From Caldicellulosiruptor saccharolyticus DSM 8903 (GTDB taxonomy: Bacteria; Bacillota; Thermoanaerobacteria; Caldicellulosiruptorales; Caldicellulosiruptoraceae), in assembly GCF_000016545.1 (NCBI RefSeq), contig NC_009437.1, forward strand, positions 1,591,501-1,655,500: a stretch of 64,000 bases of DNA, in the 5' to 3' direction. Within the stretch, counting starts at the first letter, position 1; each line of letters opens with the position of its first letter. Of the stretch, positions 25,275 to 33,780 are shown one piece after another. The notes beneath the pieces were generated by a model. The model was not told the DNA's origin, searched no databases, and saw nothing but the letters and a program-made list of their open reading frames with translations. The translations under genes were made by a program, and so were the position numbers.

Positions 25275-25679
25275 ATGAACAATAATTTTTCTCAAGATGA
25301 AAATGCAATTTTCAGACTTATCTTTTCGGACTCCAAAGAGATACTCTTCTTACTGAAAAATGTGGCAAAATTTAGTTGGGTCGACAGGATACAAAAAGAT
25401 TCCATTGAAGTTATTTTAGTAGACTACGATAACGAAAATGTTCTTAAATATAAGCCTGACGTAATAGCTAAAGTAACAATAGAAAACAACACAGCATATA
25501 TTTTCGTCTTTTTTGTAAGTAAAGTTCCAGAATGCGGTATGAGAAACATAATATTAAATAACATGCTGCTTTTCTGGGAGAAAAAGATAAAGGAAGGAAC
25601 AGACAAAATTCCACCAATAATACCCCTTGTATTGTACAATGGCAAAGAAATATGGACTGAACCGAGAGAGATATATTAA
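25275..25679 (+). pseudogene. Truncated Rpn/PD-(D/E)XK-type transposase-like nuclease
   Basis: 134 aa. It contains FRLIFSDSKEILFLLKNVA, YKPDVIAKVTIENNTAYIFVFF and IPLVLYNGKEIWTEP, the N-terminal pattern of the recombination-promoting nuclease (Rpn, PDDEXK) family. Those proteins usually have about 300 residues, so the C-terminal half is missing. After the stop another frame continues briefly (ILKAFESAIEIKQK) into the promoter array, suggesting decay by frameshift and deletion. Confidence 0.55.
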
Positions 25680-25697
25680 AAGCTTTTGAAAGCGCTA

Positions 25698-25790
25698 TTG
25701 AAATAAAACAAAAAATACGATACAATATATTTAAATTCTTTGCCAGAAATACACTTTTTAGGTGTTTATAAAGAATGTCAAATTTTTTTT
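25698..25790 (+). repeat. Promoter plus conserved leader unit 1
   Basis: TTGAAA-17 bp-TACAAT (25698-25726), then TTTGCCA and the conserved block TAGGTGTTTATAAAGAAT, GTCAAA and a T run (25759-25790). Unit 2 begins directly after it. Confidence 0.6.
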
Positions 25791-25791
25791 G

Positions 25792-25885
25792 TTGCAGTTT
25801 TAAAACTGTAGTGGTATAATATACTCAAGAGAATGATTGCCATAAGTGTATGAAATAGGTGTTTATATAGAATGTCAAATTTTTT
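25792..25885 (+). repeat. Promoter plus conserved leader unit 2
   Basis: TTGCAG-17 bp-TATAAT (25792-25820), TTGCCA, then TAGGTGTTTATATAGAAT, GTCAAA and a T run (25856-25882). A hairpin and a 34-aa gene follow. Confidence 0.65.
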
Positions 25886-25900
25886 ACAAAAGTAAAACAA

Positions 25901-25925
25901 AAGGCAGGTAACAACCTGCCCTTTT
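25901..25925 (+). terminator. Hairpin with T-rich tail before the microprotein gene
   Basis: AAGGCAGGT, loop AACA, ACCTGCCCTTTT. It sits between leader unit 2 and the 34-aa gene and may terminate or attenuate. Confidence 0.6.
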
Positions 25926-25949
25926 CTGTAAAAAAGGAGAGTTTGAACA

Positions 25950-26054
25950 ATGCTTGCACATCCACTGGTTGTTGTGTTTCTCATATGGTATATTCCTCTA
26001 ATACTGCTCAAAATATTAGCAGTTTTAAAGGGTGAAGATGATTCGGAATTTTAG
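25950..26054 (+). CDS. Membrane microprotein (34 aa)
   Basis: An ATG preceded by AAAGGAGAGTTTGAACA, the same ribosome-site/box sequence used by the leader-controlled genes upstream. The product is a basic-free hydrophobic helix (PLVVVFLIWYIPLILLKIL) and an acidic tail GEDDSEF. Too short for family recognition. The shared leader and the promoter 130 bp upstream support expression. Confidence 0.45.
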   Translation: MLAHPLVVVFLIWYIPLILLKILAVLKGEDDSEF

Positions 26055-26065
26055 TTAATACCCAG

Positions 26066-26157
26066 TTGATACATTTGTTTGGTTATGATAAAATATAGTC
26101 AAATGGTTGGCAAAACTATACTTTTTAGGTGTTTATACAAAATGTCAAATTTTTTTT
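26066..26157 (+). repeat. Promoter plus conserved leader unit 3
   Basis: TTGATA-17 bp-TAAAAT (26066-26094), TTGGCA, then TAGGTGTTTATACAAAAT, GTCAAA and a T run (26126-26157). Confidence 0.65.
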
Positions 26158-26204
26158 GAAGGGGGTATCTAAAAAGAAGTAAAGGGCACAGCGAAAATGT
26201 GTTT

Positions 26205-26262
26205 GGTTTGTGGGGTATTTGAAAGGGAGAAAGGTAAATACCTTTCTCCCTCCCCACAAACC
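26205..26262. repeat. Long inverted repeat near the island edge
   Basis: Outer arms GGTTTGTGGGG/CCCCACAAACC (11 bp) and inner arms GGGAGAAAGGTA/TACCTTTCTCCC (12 bp) with only 2 nt at the tip. There is no T run, so it is more likely a DNA or RNA structure element than a terminator. Confidence 0.75.
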
Positions 26263-26320
26263 TTCCAGCTGAACAACTCTCATAAGGGGGTGTAACTCCC
26301 GACCATATAGAGATTATATC

Positions 26321-26350
26321 ACAAGTCCATTGCCCGCACAATGGACTTGT
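26321..26350. repeat. 12-bp perfect inverted repeat next to tRNA-Arg
   Basis: ACAAGTCCATTG, CCCGCA, CAATGGACTTGT. It lies 14 bp past the tRNA 3' end, in the position of a tRNA terminator (minus strand) or of an attachment-site arm; no T run follows. Confidence 0.65.
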
Positions 26351-26364
26351 AGCCTAAACCAAAA

Positions 26365-26441
26365 TGGTGCGCCCGAGAGGACTCGAACCTCCGGCACATG
26401 GTTTAGGAAACCATTGCTCTATCCTGCTGAGCTACGGGCGC
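26365..26441 (-). tRNA. tRNA-Arg (anticodon CCU)
   Basis: On the minus strand: acceptor GCGCCCG pairs with CGGGCGC, D arm GCTC...GAGC, anticodon arm ATGGT-TTCCTAA-ACCAT (anticodon CCT), T arm GGAGG-TTCGAGT-CCTCT. CCA is encoded. The 3' end faces the accessory region at lower coordinates, the usual geometry of an integration target. No second copy of the tRNA 3' end was found in the window. Confidence 0.95.
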
Positions 26442-26465
26442 ATCTATTTGGATTTTGCAAATAAT

Positions 26466-26494
26466 ATAATACAACATTTCTTAGGGTTTGTAAA
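26466..26494 (-). promoter_or_regulatory. Promoter of tRNA-Arg
   Basis: On the minus strand TTTACA, 17 bp, TATTAT, 25 bp upstream of the tRNA. Confidence 0.6.
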
Positions 26495-26571
26495 GTAGCA
26501 GCTTTTTGTGATAAAATATTTACAAGCTCTGAAAACACTGATAAGATTTAAACTACAGAATAACTTTATAA

Positions 26572-27879
<1,308 letters not shown>

Positions 27880-27887
27880 AAAAAGCA

Positions 27888-27929
27888 AAAAAAGGTAGCA
27901 GACTTTTAATAGACTGCTACCTTTTTTTA
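27888..27929. terminator. Bidirectional terminator between serS and the TVP38-like gene
   Basis: AAAAAAAGGTAGCAG and CTGCTACCTTTTTTT with a 12-nt loop; A and T runs on both sides serve the two convergent genes. Confidence 0.9.
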
Positions 27930-28630
27930 TGAACAAGAGAAGATATCATTTTCAAAATTTTTTCATGGTAAACAAGACCAATTATGAAAAGAACAATTGC
28001 CACAACTGCAACTGCGATTGCTACTTCATAATTTTTCTTTTCTAAATTGCTTCCAAAATAAGATGAAAAGAAAATCCCGGGAAATCTTGCAATAGCTGTT
28101 ATTATGAAGAAATTAAGAGGTTTAATTGGAGATAGTCCAGCAATGTACACCAGTATATCTTTTGGGATTCCGGGAATTAAAAATAGAAGAAATATCACTG
28201 TCTCAATTTTTGGCGAATTTATCACAAAGTAAAATTTTTCTAAACTTTTTTCTGATACAACTTTTTTAATTAGGTTATATCCTAAAAGCCGGGAAAGATA
28301 AAAGACAATTACTGAACCGATCATTATTCCAGTGAGTGAGTAAAAAGTGCCTGCGAAAGTGCCATAGATGTATCCACCAGAGACCTGAACAGCTTCACCT
28401 GGAATAACTGACACTACAACTTGTAGAACCTGGAAAAGTATAAAAACCAGTACGCCCCACTTTCCATAAGAAAGTACCCAATCTCTGAATTTGCTTGGGC
28501 TTGATGTGAGTGCTATTATTTGTTTTGAATACTTTGCTCCAACTAAGGCAATTGCAATTAAAAAAAGTAATATTGCAATAATGTTTAACACAATTTTAGC
28601 ATTTTTGCCCTTCACTTTCTCCCTCCACAA
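27917..28630 (-). CDS. TVP38/TMEM64 (SNARE-associated/DedA-like) membrane protein
   Basis: 237 aa with about five or six membrane helices. The family signature is seen as VVSVIPGEAVQVSGGYIYG and GTFAGTFYSLTGIMIGSVIVFYLSRLLG in the centre, with LFLIPGIPKDILVYIAGLSP later. These proteins belong to the VTT/DedA superfamily linked to lipid scrambling or transport. Transcribed opposite to its neighbours. Confidence 0.85.
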   Translation of the reverse strand: MWREKVKGKNAKIVLNIIAILLFLIAIALVGAKYSKQIIALTSSPSKFRDWVLSYGKWGVLVFILFQVLQVVVSVIPGEAVQVSGGYIYGTFAGTFYSLTGIMIGSVIVFYLSRLLGYNLIKKVVSEKSLEKFYFVINSPKIETVIFLLFLIPGIPKDILVYIAGLSPIKPLNFFIITAIARFPGIFFSSYFGSNLEKKNYEVAIAVAVVAIVLFIIGLVYHEKILKMISSLVHKKR

Positions 28631-28733
28631 GTTTCTTTTAAAAATTTTTCATCGAAAATAACTATACCCTAAATAAAAAAACAAATCAAGCCATATAACA
28701 AATAATTACAATTATGGTGTATTCAAAAATATG

Positions 28734-28762
28734 TTGATTTTTTAACATTCAAAATATATAAT
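28734..28762 (+). promoter_or_regulatory. SigA-type promoter of the por operon
   Basis: TTGATT, 17 bp, TATAAT; 80 bp upstream of the first por gene. Confidence 0.6.
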
Positions 28763-28842
28763 AAAAAGGTAGTGTTAAATATTGATTCTCTTTAATAGTT
28801 CAAATAAAAGACTGTAACGTTTTTGAAAAAGGAGGTACAAAC

Positions 28843-29418
28843 ATGGGCAAGATGATTGAAATAAGATGGCACGGCCGAGGCGGCCAGGGTGCAAAAACAG
28901 CTTCACTTCTTTTAGCTGAAGCTGCTTTCAACACAGGCAAATACGTTCAAGGTTTTCCTGAATATGGTCCTGAGCGAATGGGTGCTCCTATCACAGCTTA
29001 CAACAGAATAAGCGATGAGAGAATTACAATCCATAGCAACATCTATGAACCAGACTATGTTGTGGTTGTTGATGAGACACTCATTGGCAGTGTCGATGTT
29101 ACAAAAGGGCTTAAAAAAGATGGTGCAATCATTGTAAACACTTCAAAATCTCCAGAGGAAATCAAGAAGCTTTTAGGCAATTTTGATGGAAAGGTATACA
29201 CAATTGACGCAAGAAAGATTTCTATGGAATGCTTGGGTAAGTATTTCCCCAATGTTCCAGTGTTGGGTGCTGTAATTAAGGTAACAGGCATTATTCCTGA
29301 AAATGAAGCTATTAAGGACATGGAGGAGTCACTCAAGCACAAGTTTGCGACAAAGCCAGATGTCATAGAAGGTAACCTAAAGGCGTTTGTTAGAGGAATG
29401 CAGGAGGTGCAAGGATAA
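28843..29418 (+). CDS. porC: 2-oxoacid (pyruvate):ferredoxin oxidoreductase, gamma subunit
   Basis: 191 aa. It starts with EIRWHGRGGQGAKTASLLLAEAA and contains FPEYGPERMGAPI and DYVVVVD, hallmarks of the gamma subunit of POR/VOR enzymes. The four-subunit enzyme makes acetyl-CoA, CO2 and reduced ferredoxin from pyruvate and is the main fermentation enzyme of clostridia. The next gene starts at its stop (TAATG overlap). AAAGGAGG is 7 bp before ATG. The first of four genes in the order gamma-delta-alpha-beta. Confidence 0.93.
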   Translation: MGKMIEIRWHGRGGQGAKTASLLLAEAAFNTGKYVQGFPEYGPERMGAPITAYNRISDERITIHSNIYEPDYVVVVDETLIGSVDVTKGLKKDGAIIVNTSKSPEEIKKLLGNFDGKVYTIDARKISMECLGKYFPNVPVLGAVIKVTGIIPENEAIKDMEESLKHKFATKPDVIEGNLKAFVRGMQEVQG

Positions 29419-29717
29419 TGAGAAAAATGAGGGTAACAGAGGAATCAACATGGAAGGAATTGACACCTGCGGGTATAATAATTGATGCAGGAAATGCAGA
29501 GGATTTCAAAACAGGCGACTGGAGAACAATGAGACCTGTTTGGCATGAAGATAAATGCAAGCAGTGCCTATTTTGCTTCTATGTATGTCCAGATTCATCT
29601 ATAAAGATTGAAAATGGCAAGATGGTTGGCGTTGATTATGACCATTGCAAAGGTTGTGGTGTTTGCACAGAAGTTTGTCCATTTAAGGCTTTTGACTTTG
29701 TAGAAGAACAGAAGTAA
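29418..29717 (+). CDS. porD: 2-oxoacid:ferredoxin oxidoreductase, delta (ferredoxin-like) subunit
   Basis: 99 aa with two [4Fe-4S] motifs, CKQCLFCFYVCPD and CKGCGVCTEVCPF, in the C-terminal half. The N-terminal 40 residues (WKELTPAGIII) match the delta subunit. It transfers electrons from the beta subunit to ferredoxin. Its ATG overlaps the stop of the gamma gene. Confidence 0.95.
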   Translation: MRKMRVTEESTWKELTPAGIIIDAGNAEDFKTGDWRTMRPVWHEDKCKQCLFCFYVCPDSSIKIENGKMVGVDYDHCKGCGVCTEVCPFKAFDFVEEQK

Positions 29718-29744
29718 GAATTTTACAGAGGAGGGAATAGAATA

Positions 29745-30926
29745 ATGGCAATTCGTGATAGACTTAGCGGTAACGAGGCAATAGCGTATGCTATGAGACA
29801 GATAAATCCTGATGTTGTTGCCGCGTTTCCAATAACACCTTCAACTGAGGTACCACAGTATTTTTCTCAATTTGTTGCAAATGGTGAGGTTGACACTGAG
29901 TTTATTGCTGTTGAATCTGAACACAGTGCGATGAGTGCCTGCATTGGTGCTTCAGCAGCAGGTGCTCGAACAATGACAGCTACATCCTCACAAGGTTTAG
30001 CTCTGATGTGGGAGATGTTATATATTGCTGCTTCAATGAGACTTCCAATAGTAATGGCAGTTATAAATAGAGCACTTTCTGGGCCTATTAACATTCACAA
30101 CGACCATTCAGACTCAATGGGTGCAAGAGACAGTGGATGGATTCAGATTTATTGCGAAAACAATCAAGAGGCATATGACTCTTTGATTCAGGCAATCAGG
30201 ATTGCAGAGCACAAGGATGTAAGACTTCCTGTTATGGTATGTTATGATGGATTTATCACAAGCCATGCTGTTGAGAATATAGAACTTTTAGAGGATGAGG
30301 TTGTCAGAAACTTCATCGGTGAGTACAATCCTGAATATTACCTTTTGAATGAACAAAATCCAATTTCAATGGGTCCGTTAGACTTGCCACCGTACTACTT
30401 TGAACACAAAAGACAACAAGCAGAGGCTATGAGAAATGCAAAGAAGGTAGTTTTAGAGGTAGCTGATGAGTTTGCAAAGATAAGTGGAAGAAAGTATGGA
30501 CTTTTTGAGACGTACAAGCTTGATGATGCAGAGGTTGCAATTGTTGTTATGAACTCAACAGCAGGAACGGCTAAAGCTGTGGTTGACGAGTACAGAAGCA
30601 AAGGATACAAGGTAGGACTTCTAAAACCAAGACTATTCAGACCATTCCCAGTTGAGGAAATTGTAAATGCACTAAAGCACCTAAAAGCAATTGCTGTAAT
30701 GGACAAGACAGACAGCTTTAACGCTGCAGGTGGTCCTCTATTTACAGAGGTTACAAGTGCTCTTTATGGTAGAGCAGATGGCATCAAAGTTATCAACTAC
30801 ATTTATGGTCTTGGTGGAAGAGATGTTAAAACCGATGACATTGCTAAGATATATGACAGACTTCTTGACATTGTCAAAACAGGCAATGTTGGAGAAGTTT
30901 ACAACTACATTGGCGTGAGAGAATAA
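29745..30926 (+). CDS. porA: 2-oxoacid:ferredoxin oxidoreductase, alpha subunit
   Basis: 393 aa. The N-terminus (LSGNEAIAYAMRQINPDVVAAFPITPSTEVPQ) and ESEHSAMSACIGASAAGARTMTATSSQGLALM are typical of the alpha subunit of pyruvate:ferredoxin oxidoreductase, with the PITPST motif near residue 27. It contributes to the substrate/CoA site. GGAGGG is 10 bp before ATG, and 16 bp separate its stop from the beta gene. Confidence 0.94.
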   Translation: MAIRDRLSGNEAIAYAMRQINPDVVAAFPITPSTEVPQYFSQFVANGEVDTEFIAVESEHSAMSACIGASAAGARTMTATSSQGLALMWEMLYIAASMRLPIVMAVINRALSGPINIHNDHSDSMGARDSGWIQIYCENNQEAYDSLIQAIRIAEHKDVRLPVMVCYDGFITSHAVENIELLEDEVVRNFIGEYNPEYYLLNEQNPISMGPLDLPPYYFEHKRQQAEAMRNAKKVVLEVADEFAKISGRKYGLFETYKLDDAEVAIVVMNSTAGTAKAVVDEYRSKGYKVGLLKPRLFRPFPVEEIVNALKHLKAIAVMDKTDSFNAAGGPLFTEVTSALYGRADGIKVINYIYGLGGRDVKTDDIAKIYDRLLDIVKTGNVGEVYNYIGVRE

Positions 30927-30942
30927 GGAGGTGCGCTTTAAA

Positions 30943-31881
30943 ATGGCATACAATATAAAAGAGCTTGCTGCAAGACCTGAAAGATTTACAGGCGGGCACA
31001 GAATGTGCGCAGGCTGCGGTGCGCCCGTTGCTGTAAGAGCAATTTTAAGAGCTTTAAAGCCAGAAGACAGAGCAGTTGTTGGTGTTGCAACAGGTTGTTT
31101 GGAGGTTTCAAGCTGTATTTATCCGTACACAGCATGGAAGGATTCATTTATCCACAGTGCATTTGAAAACGCTGCTGCAACAATTGCAGGTGCTGAGGCA
31201 GCGTACAGGGTTTTGAAGAAAAAAGGAAAAGTTCAAGGTGAATTTAAATTCATCGCATTCGGTGGCGATGGTGGAACATACGATATAGGTCTTCAGTCGC
31301 TTTCCGGTGCAATGGAAAGAGGTCACAACATGGTATATGTTTGCTATGACAACGGTGCTTATATGAACACAGGTATCCAGAGATCTTCTGCTACACCACT
31401 TTATGCTGATACAACAACATCTCCACAGGGTAAAGTACTTCCAGGTAAGATGCAGTGGAGAAAGGATTTAACTGAAATCATGGTTGCACATGGAATTCCA
31501 TATGTTGCACAGACAGCTTTCATTACACCCAACCTCAAAGACTTGATTGAAAAGGCTGAAAAGGCTCTTTACACCGATGGACCAGCATTTTTAAATGTTT
31601 TGGCTCCATGTCCAAGAGGTTGGAGATATGAAACATCAAAGCTAATTGAAATTTCAAAACTTGCAGTTGATACATGCTTCTGGCCACTTTACGAGGTTGT
31701 AAATGGGCAGTATCGTCTCACATACAAGCCAAAAGAAAAGCTTCCTGTTGTTGAGTTCTTAAAGACACAGGGGAGATTCAGACACCTATTCAAGAAAGGA
31801 AATGAGCATCTAATTGAGCAGATTCAGCAGGAAGTTGATAGAAGATGGGAGAGACTTTTAGAGCTTTGTGGTGAAAAGTAA
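30943..31881 (+). CDS. porB: 2-oxoacid:ferredoxin oxidoreductase, beta (TPP) subunit
   Basis: 312 aa from the ATG at 30943 (GGAGG 12 bp upstream); an in-frame alternative at 30931 is less likely. It binds thiamine diphosphate: GGDGGTYDIGLQSLSGAMERG and YDNGAYMNTGIQRS form the TPP/Mg site. Cysteines in MCAGCGAPV and CLEVSSCIYP, plus a later CPRG, bind the proximal 4Fe-4S cluster. It is the last gene of the operon. Confidence 0.95.
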   Translation: MAYNIKELAARPERFTGGHRMCAGCGAPVAVRAILRALKPEDRAVVGVATGCLEVSSCIYPYTAWKDSFIHSAFENAAATIAGAEAAYRVLKKKGKVQGEFKFIAFGGDGGTYDIGLQSLSGAMERGHNMVYVCYDNGAYMNTGIQRSSATPLYADTTTSPQGKVLPGKMQWRKDLTEIMVAHGIPYVAQTAFITPNLKDLIEKAEKALYTDGPAFLNVLAPCPRGWRYETSKLIEISKLAVDTCFWPLYEVVNGQYRLTYKPKEKLPVVEFLKTQGRFRHLFKKGNEHLIEQIQQEVDRRWERLLELCGEK

Positions 31882-31910
31882 AGTTTTTATAATATAAATG
31901 GGCTTTCCAA

Positions 31911-31954
31911 AAGGGTTCTTTGGCCGCAAGTTTACTGGTCAAAGGACCTTTTTT
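31911..31954 (+). terminator. Rho-independent terminator after porB
   Basis: AAGGGTTCTTTGGCC pairs (with G-U pairs) with GGTCAAAGGACCTT, then a T run. Confidence 0.85.
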
Positions 31955-32031
31955 GTTTAACTTTATTTTGAGCCTTTAATACTTATAAAATCAATGTTAA
32001 AATATATAAAAAGCAGATTTGAGGTGAAAAG

Positions 32032-32850
32032 GTGAAGGTTGCCTATTTAGGTCCCATTGGTTCGTATTCTTATGAAGCTGCAAAAAGATTTATAAAAGAT
32101 GAAAATATAGACCTCCTACCTTGTGATACAATAGATGATGTATTTGAGGTTGTAGATGAGGATGAAAAAACCTATGGTGTTGTACCTGTTGAGAATTCCA
32201 TTGAAGGAAGCGTATCAACAACACTTGACAATCTTTTGAGAGCAGATGTTTATATCATAAGAGAAATAGTTTTAAAGGTTGAGCATTACCTCTGTAGCAG
32301 AGAGAATACAAAGAAGATAAGGTCGATTGCTTCACATCCGCAGGCATTCTCACAATGTCATGACTATCTAAGACAAAATTACAAGGGCGCAGAGCTAATA
32401 CAGGTAAACAGTACATCGTATGCGGCAAGGATGTGCGCAGAGGGTAAGGTTGATGCCGCCATCTGTTCGCTCTTTGCAGCAAAGCAAAATAACCTGCAGA
32501 TTATAGATGGACCAATAAATCATGACAATAACTTTACAAGGTTTTTTGTTTTGAATAAGATTCCTAATTTTGAAAGAGGAGAAAAGAACAAGACATCAAT
32601 AATATTCTCAACATATGACAAACCTGGAAGTTTATATAAGATTTTAGCCATATTTAATCTATATGATTTAAATTTAACTAAAATAGAATCAAGACCGGCA
32701 AAGACAAGTCTTGGCGAGTATGTTTTTTTTGTTGATATTGATGGGTTTATAGATGAAGAGGATGTGAGTGATGCTCTAAAAGTTGTGCAGAGAAAGTCTG
32801 CATTTTATAAGCTTCTTGGGTCTTATTCGGTAATTACAGAAGTAAACTAA
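32032..32850 (+). CDS. pheA: Prephenate dehydratase
   Basis: 272 aa: the PDT domain (VAYLGPIGSYSYEAAKRF at the start, GVVPVENSIEGSVSTTLDNL, NNFTRFFVL with the catalytic TRF) and a C-terminal ACT domain (about 195-272) with the Phe-binding ESRPAKTSLGEYVFF. It makes phenylpyruvate for phenylalanine synthesis and should be inhibited by phenylalanine through the ACT domain. It is monofunctional: no chorismate mutase. GTG start after GAGGTGAAAAG. Confidence 0.93.
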   Translation: MKVAYLGPIGSYSYEAAKRFIKDENIDLLPCDTIDDVFEVVDEDEKTYGVVPVENSIEGSVSTTLDNLLRADVYIIREIVLKVEHYLCSRENTKKIRSIASHPQAFSQCHDYLRQNYKGAELIQVNSTSYAARMCAEGKVDAAICSLFAAKQNNLQIIDGPINHDNNFTRFFVLNKIPNFERGEKNKTSIIFSTYDKPGSLYKILAIFNLYDLNLTKIESRPAKTSLGEYVFFVDIDGFIDEEDVSDALKVVQRKSAFYKLLGSYSVITEVN

Positions 32851-32853
32851 AAA

Positions 32854-33780
32854 ATGAGGATGGATGAGAAGAGTATGAAGAAGTTGGCAAAAGAATTTTT
32901 ATTTATTAGTGTTTTTGCTCTGCTTCAATTTGTATTATTTTTATCACAGTTTAATCCTCTGCTGCTACTTTTATTTGTTCCTTTATATACTTTATTTTCT
33001 AAAGAAAATTTTATCCCAAGGATTATAATCTCATATATCATTGCAAGTATTGGACTTATGTTGATGAGTAAAGTTCCAATAGCATTTGTGTATCTTTTGA
33101 TTATCTACATTGTACCGGTTACAGTTTATATTGTTTTAAAATACGTAAAAAGCTATATATTGGATATTTTAACTCTGGCAGTTGGGTTTTTGATACATCT
33201 GGTTTTTACAATAAAGGCAATCAAAAGTTTGTATAGGATTGACGTTATAAATGAAATGATTTTGTTTTTAAAGAAAATTCTTGAGGGATATTTTAAAGCT
33301 TTAAACGAAGATGTTTTGCTTGACAAGTTTGCTGAATTTTTAAAACTCATGGTACCAAGTTTTGTCATAGTAGTAGCAATTACACTTGGTTTTATTGCCT
33401 ACTATATTCTAAAATGGACTGCAAAAAGGTTAAAAATTGAAAGGGATTTTCTGAGCTTTGAAAATCTATTTATGCCAAAAGAAGTTACAATAGGTGTTAT
33501 TATATTTTATATACTTTCCTTCTTCCTGACACAGGTGAGTCTATTGTACATTGTTGTCAGCAACATGATAATAATTCTCTTATGGCTTCTTTTTATCCAA
33601 TCCCTTTCTTTAATATATGCAATTATTACTGAGAAGATTTCTTCGCCATTTTTTAGAGGCTGGATGATGATTGTTATTATAATTTTTAGTTTTCAAATTT
33701 TACCGATAATGTTTTTAATCGGCTTTTTAGATTTGGTATTTGATTTTAAGAAAAGAGGACCAAAGAAGGTGAAATTGTGA
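32854..33780 (+). CDS. yybS: DUF2232 (YybS-like) multipass membrane protein
   Basis: 308 aa with about seven or eight membrane helices. Position and hydrophobic pattern match YybS of Bacilli, which lies upstream of gdpP, rplI and dnaB. Its function is unknown, though some family members resemble ECF-type membrane components. It starts 3 bp after pheA and overlaps the gdpP start by 4 bp (GTGA). Confidence 0.82.
   Translation: MRMDEKSMKKLAKEFLFISVFALLQFVLFLSQFNPLLLLLFVPLYTLFSKENFIPRIIISYIIASIGLMLMSKVPIAFVYLLIIYIVPVTVYIVLKYVKSYILDILTLAVGFLIHLVFTIKAIKSLYRIDVINEMILFLKKILEGYFKALNEDVLLDKFAEFLKLMVPSFVIVVAITLGFIAYYILKWTAKRLKIERDFLSFENLFMPKEVTIGVIIFYILSFFLTQVSLLYIVVSNMIIILLWLLFIQSLSLIYAIITEKISSPFFRGWMMIVIIIFSFQILPIMFLIGFLDLVFDFKKRGPKKVKL

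Noticed and set aside
26180-26301. A 32-aa frame starting MCLVCG over the long inverted repeat
   Set aside because: The sequence is explained by the palindrome, with no proper ribosome site; the CxxC is probably chance.
26365-26441. Complete integrated element with attL and attR
   Set aside because: Only the tRNA side is in the window; no second copy of the tRNA 3' end was found, so element limits cannot be set.
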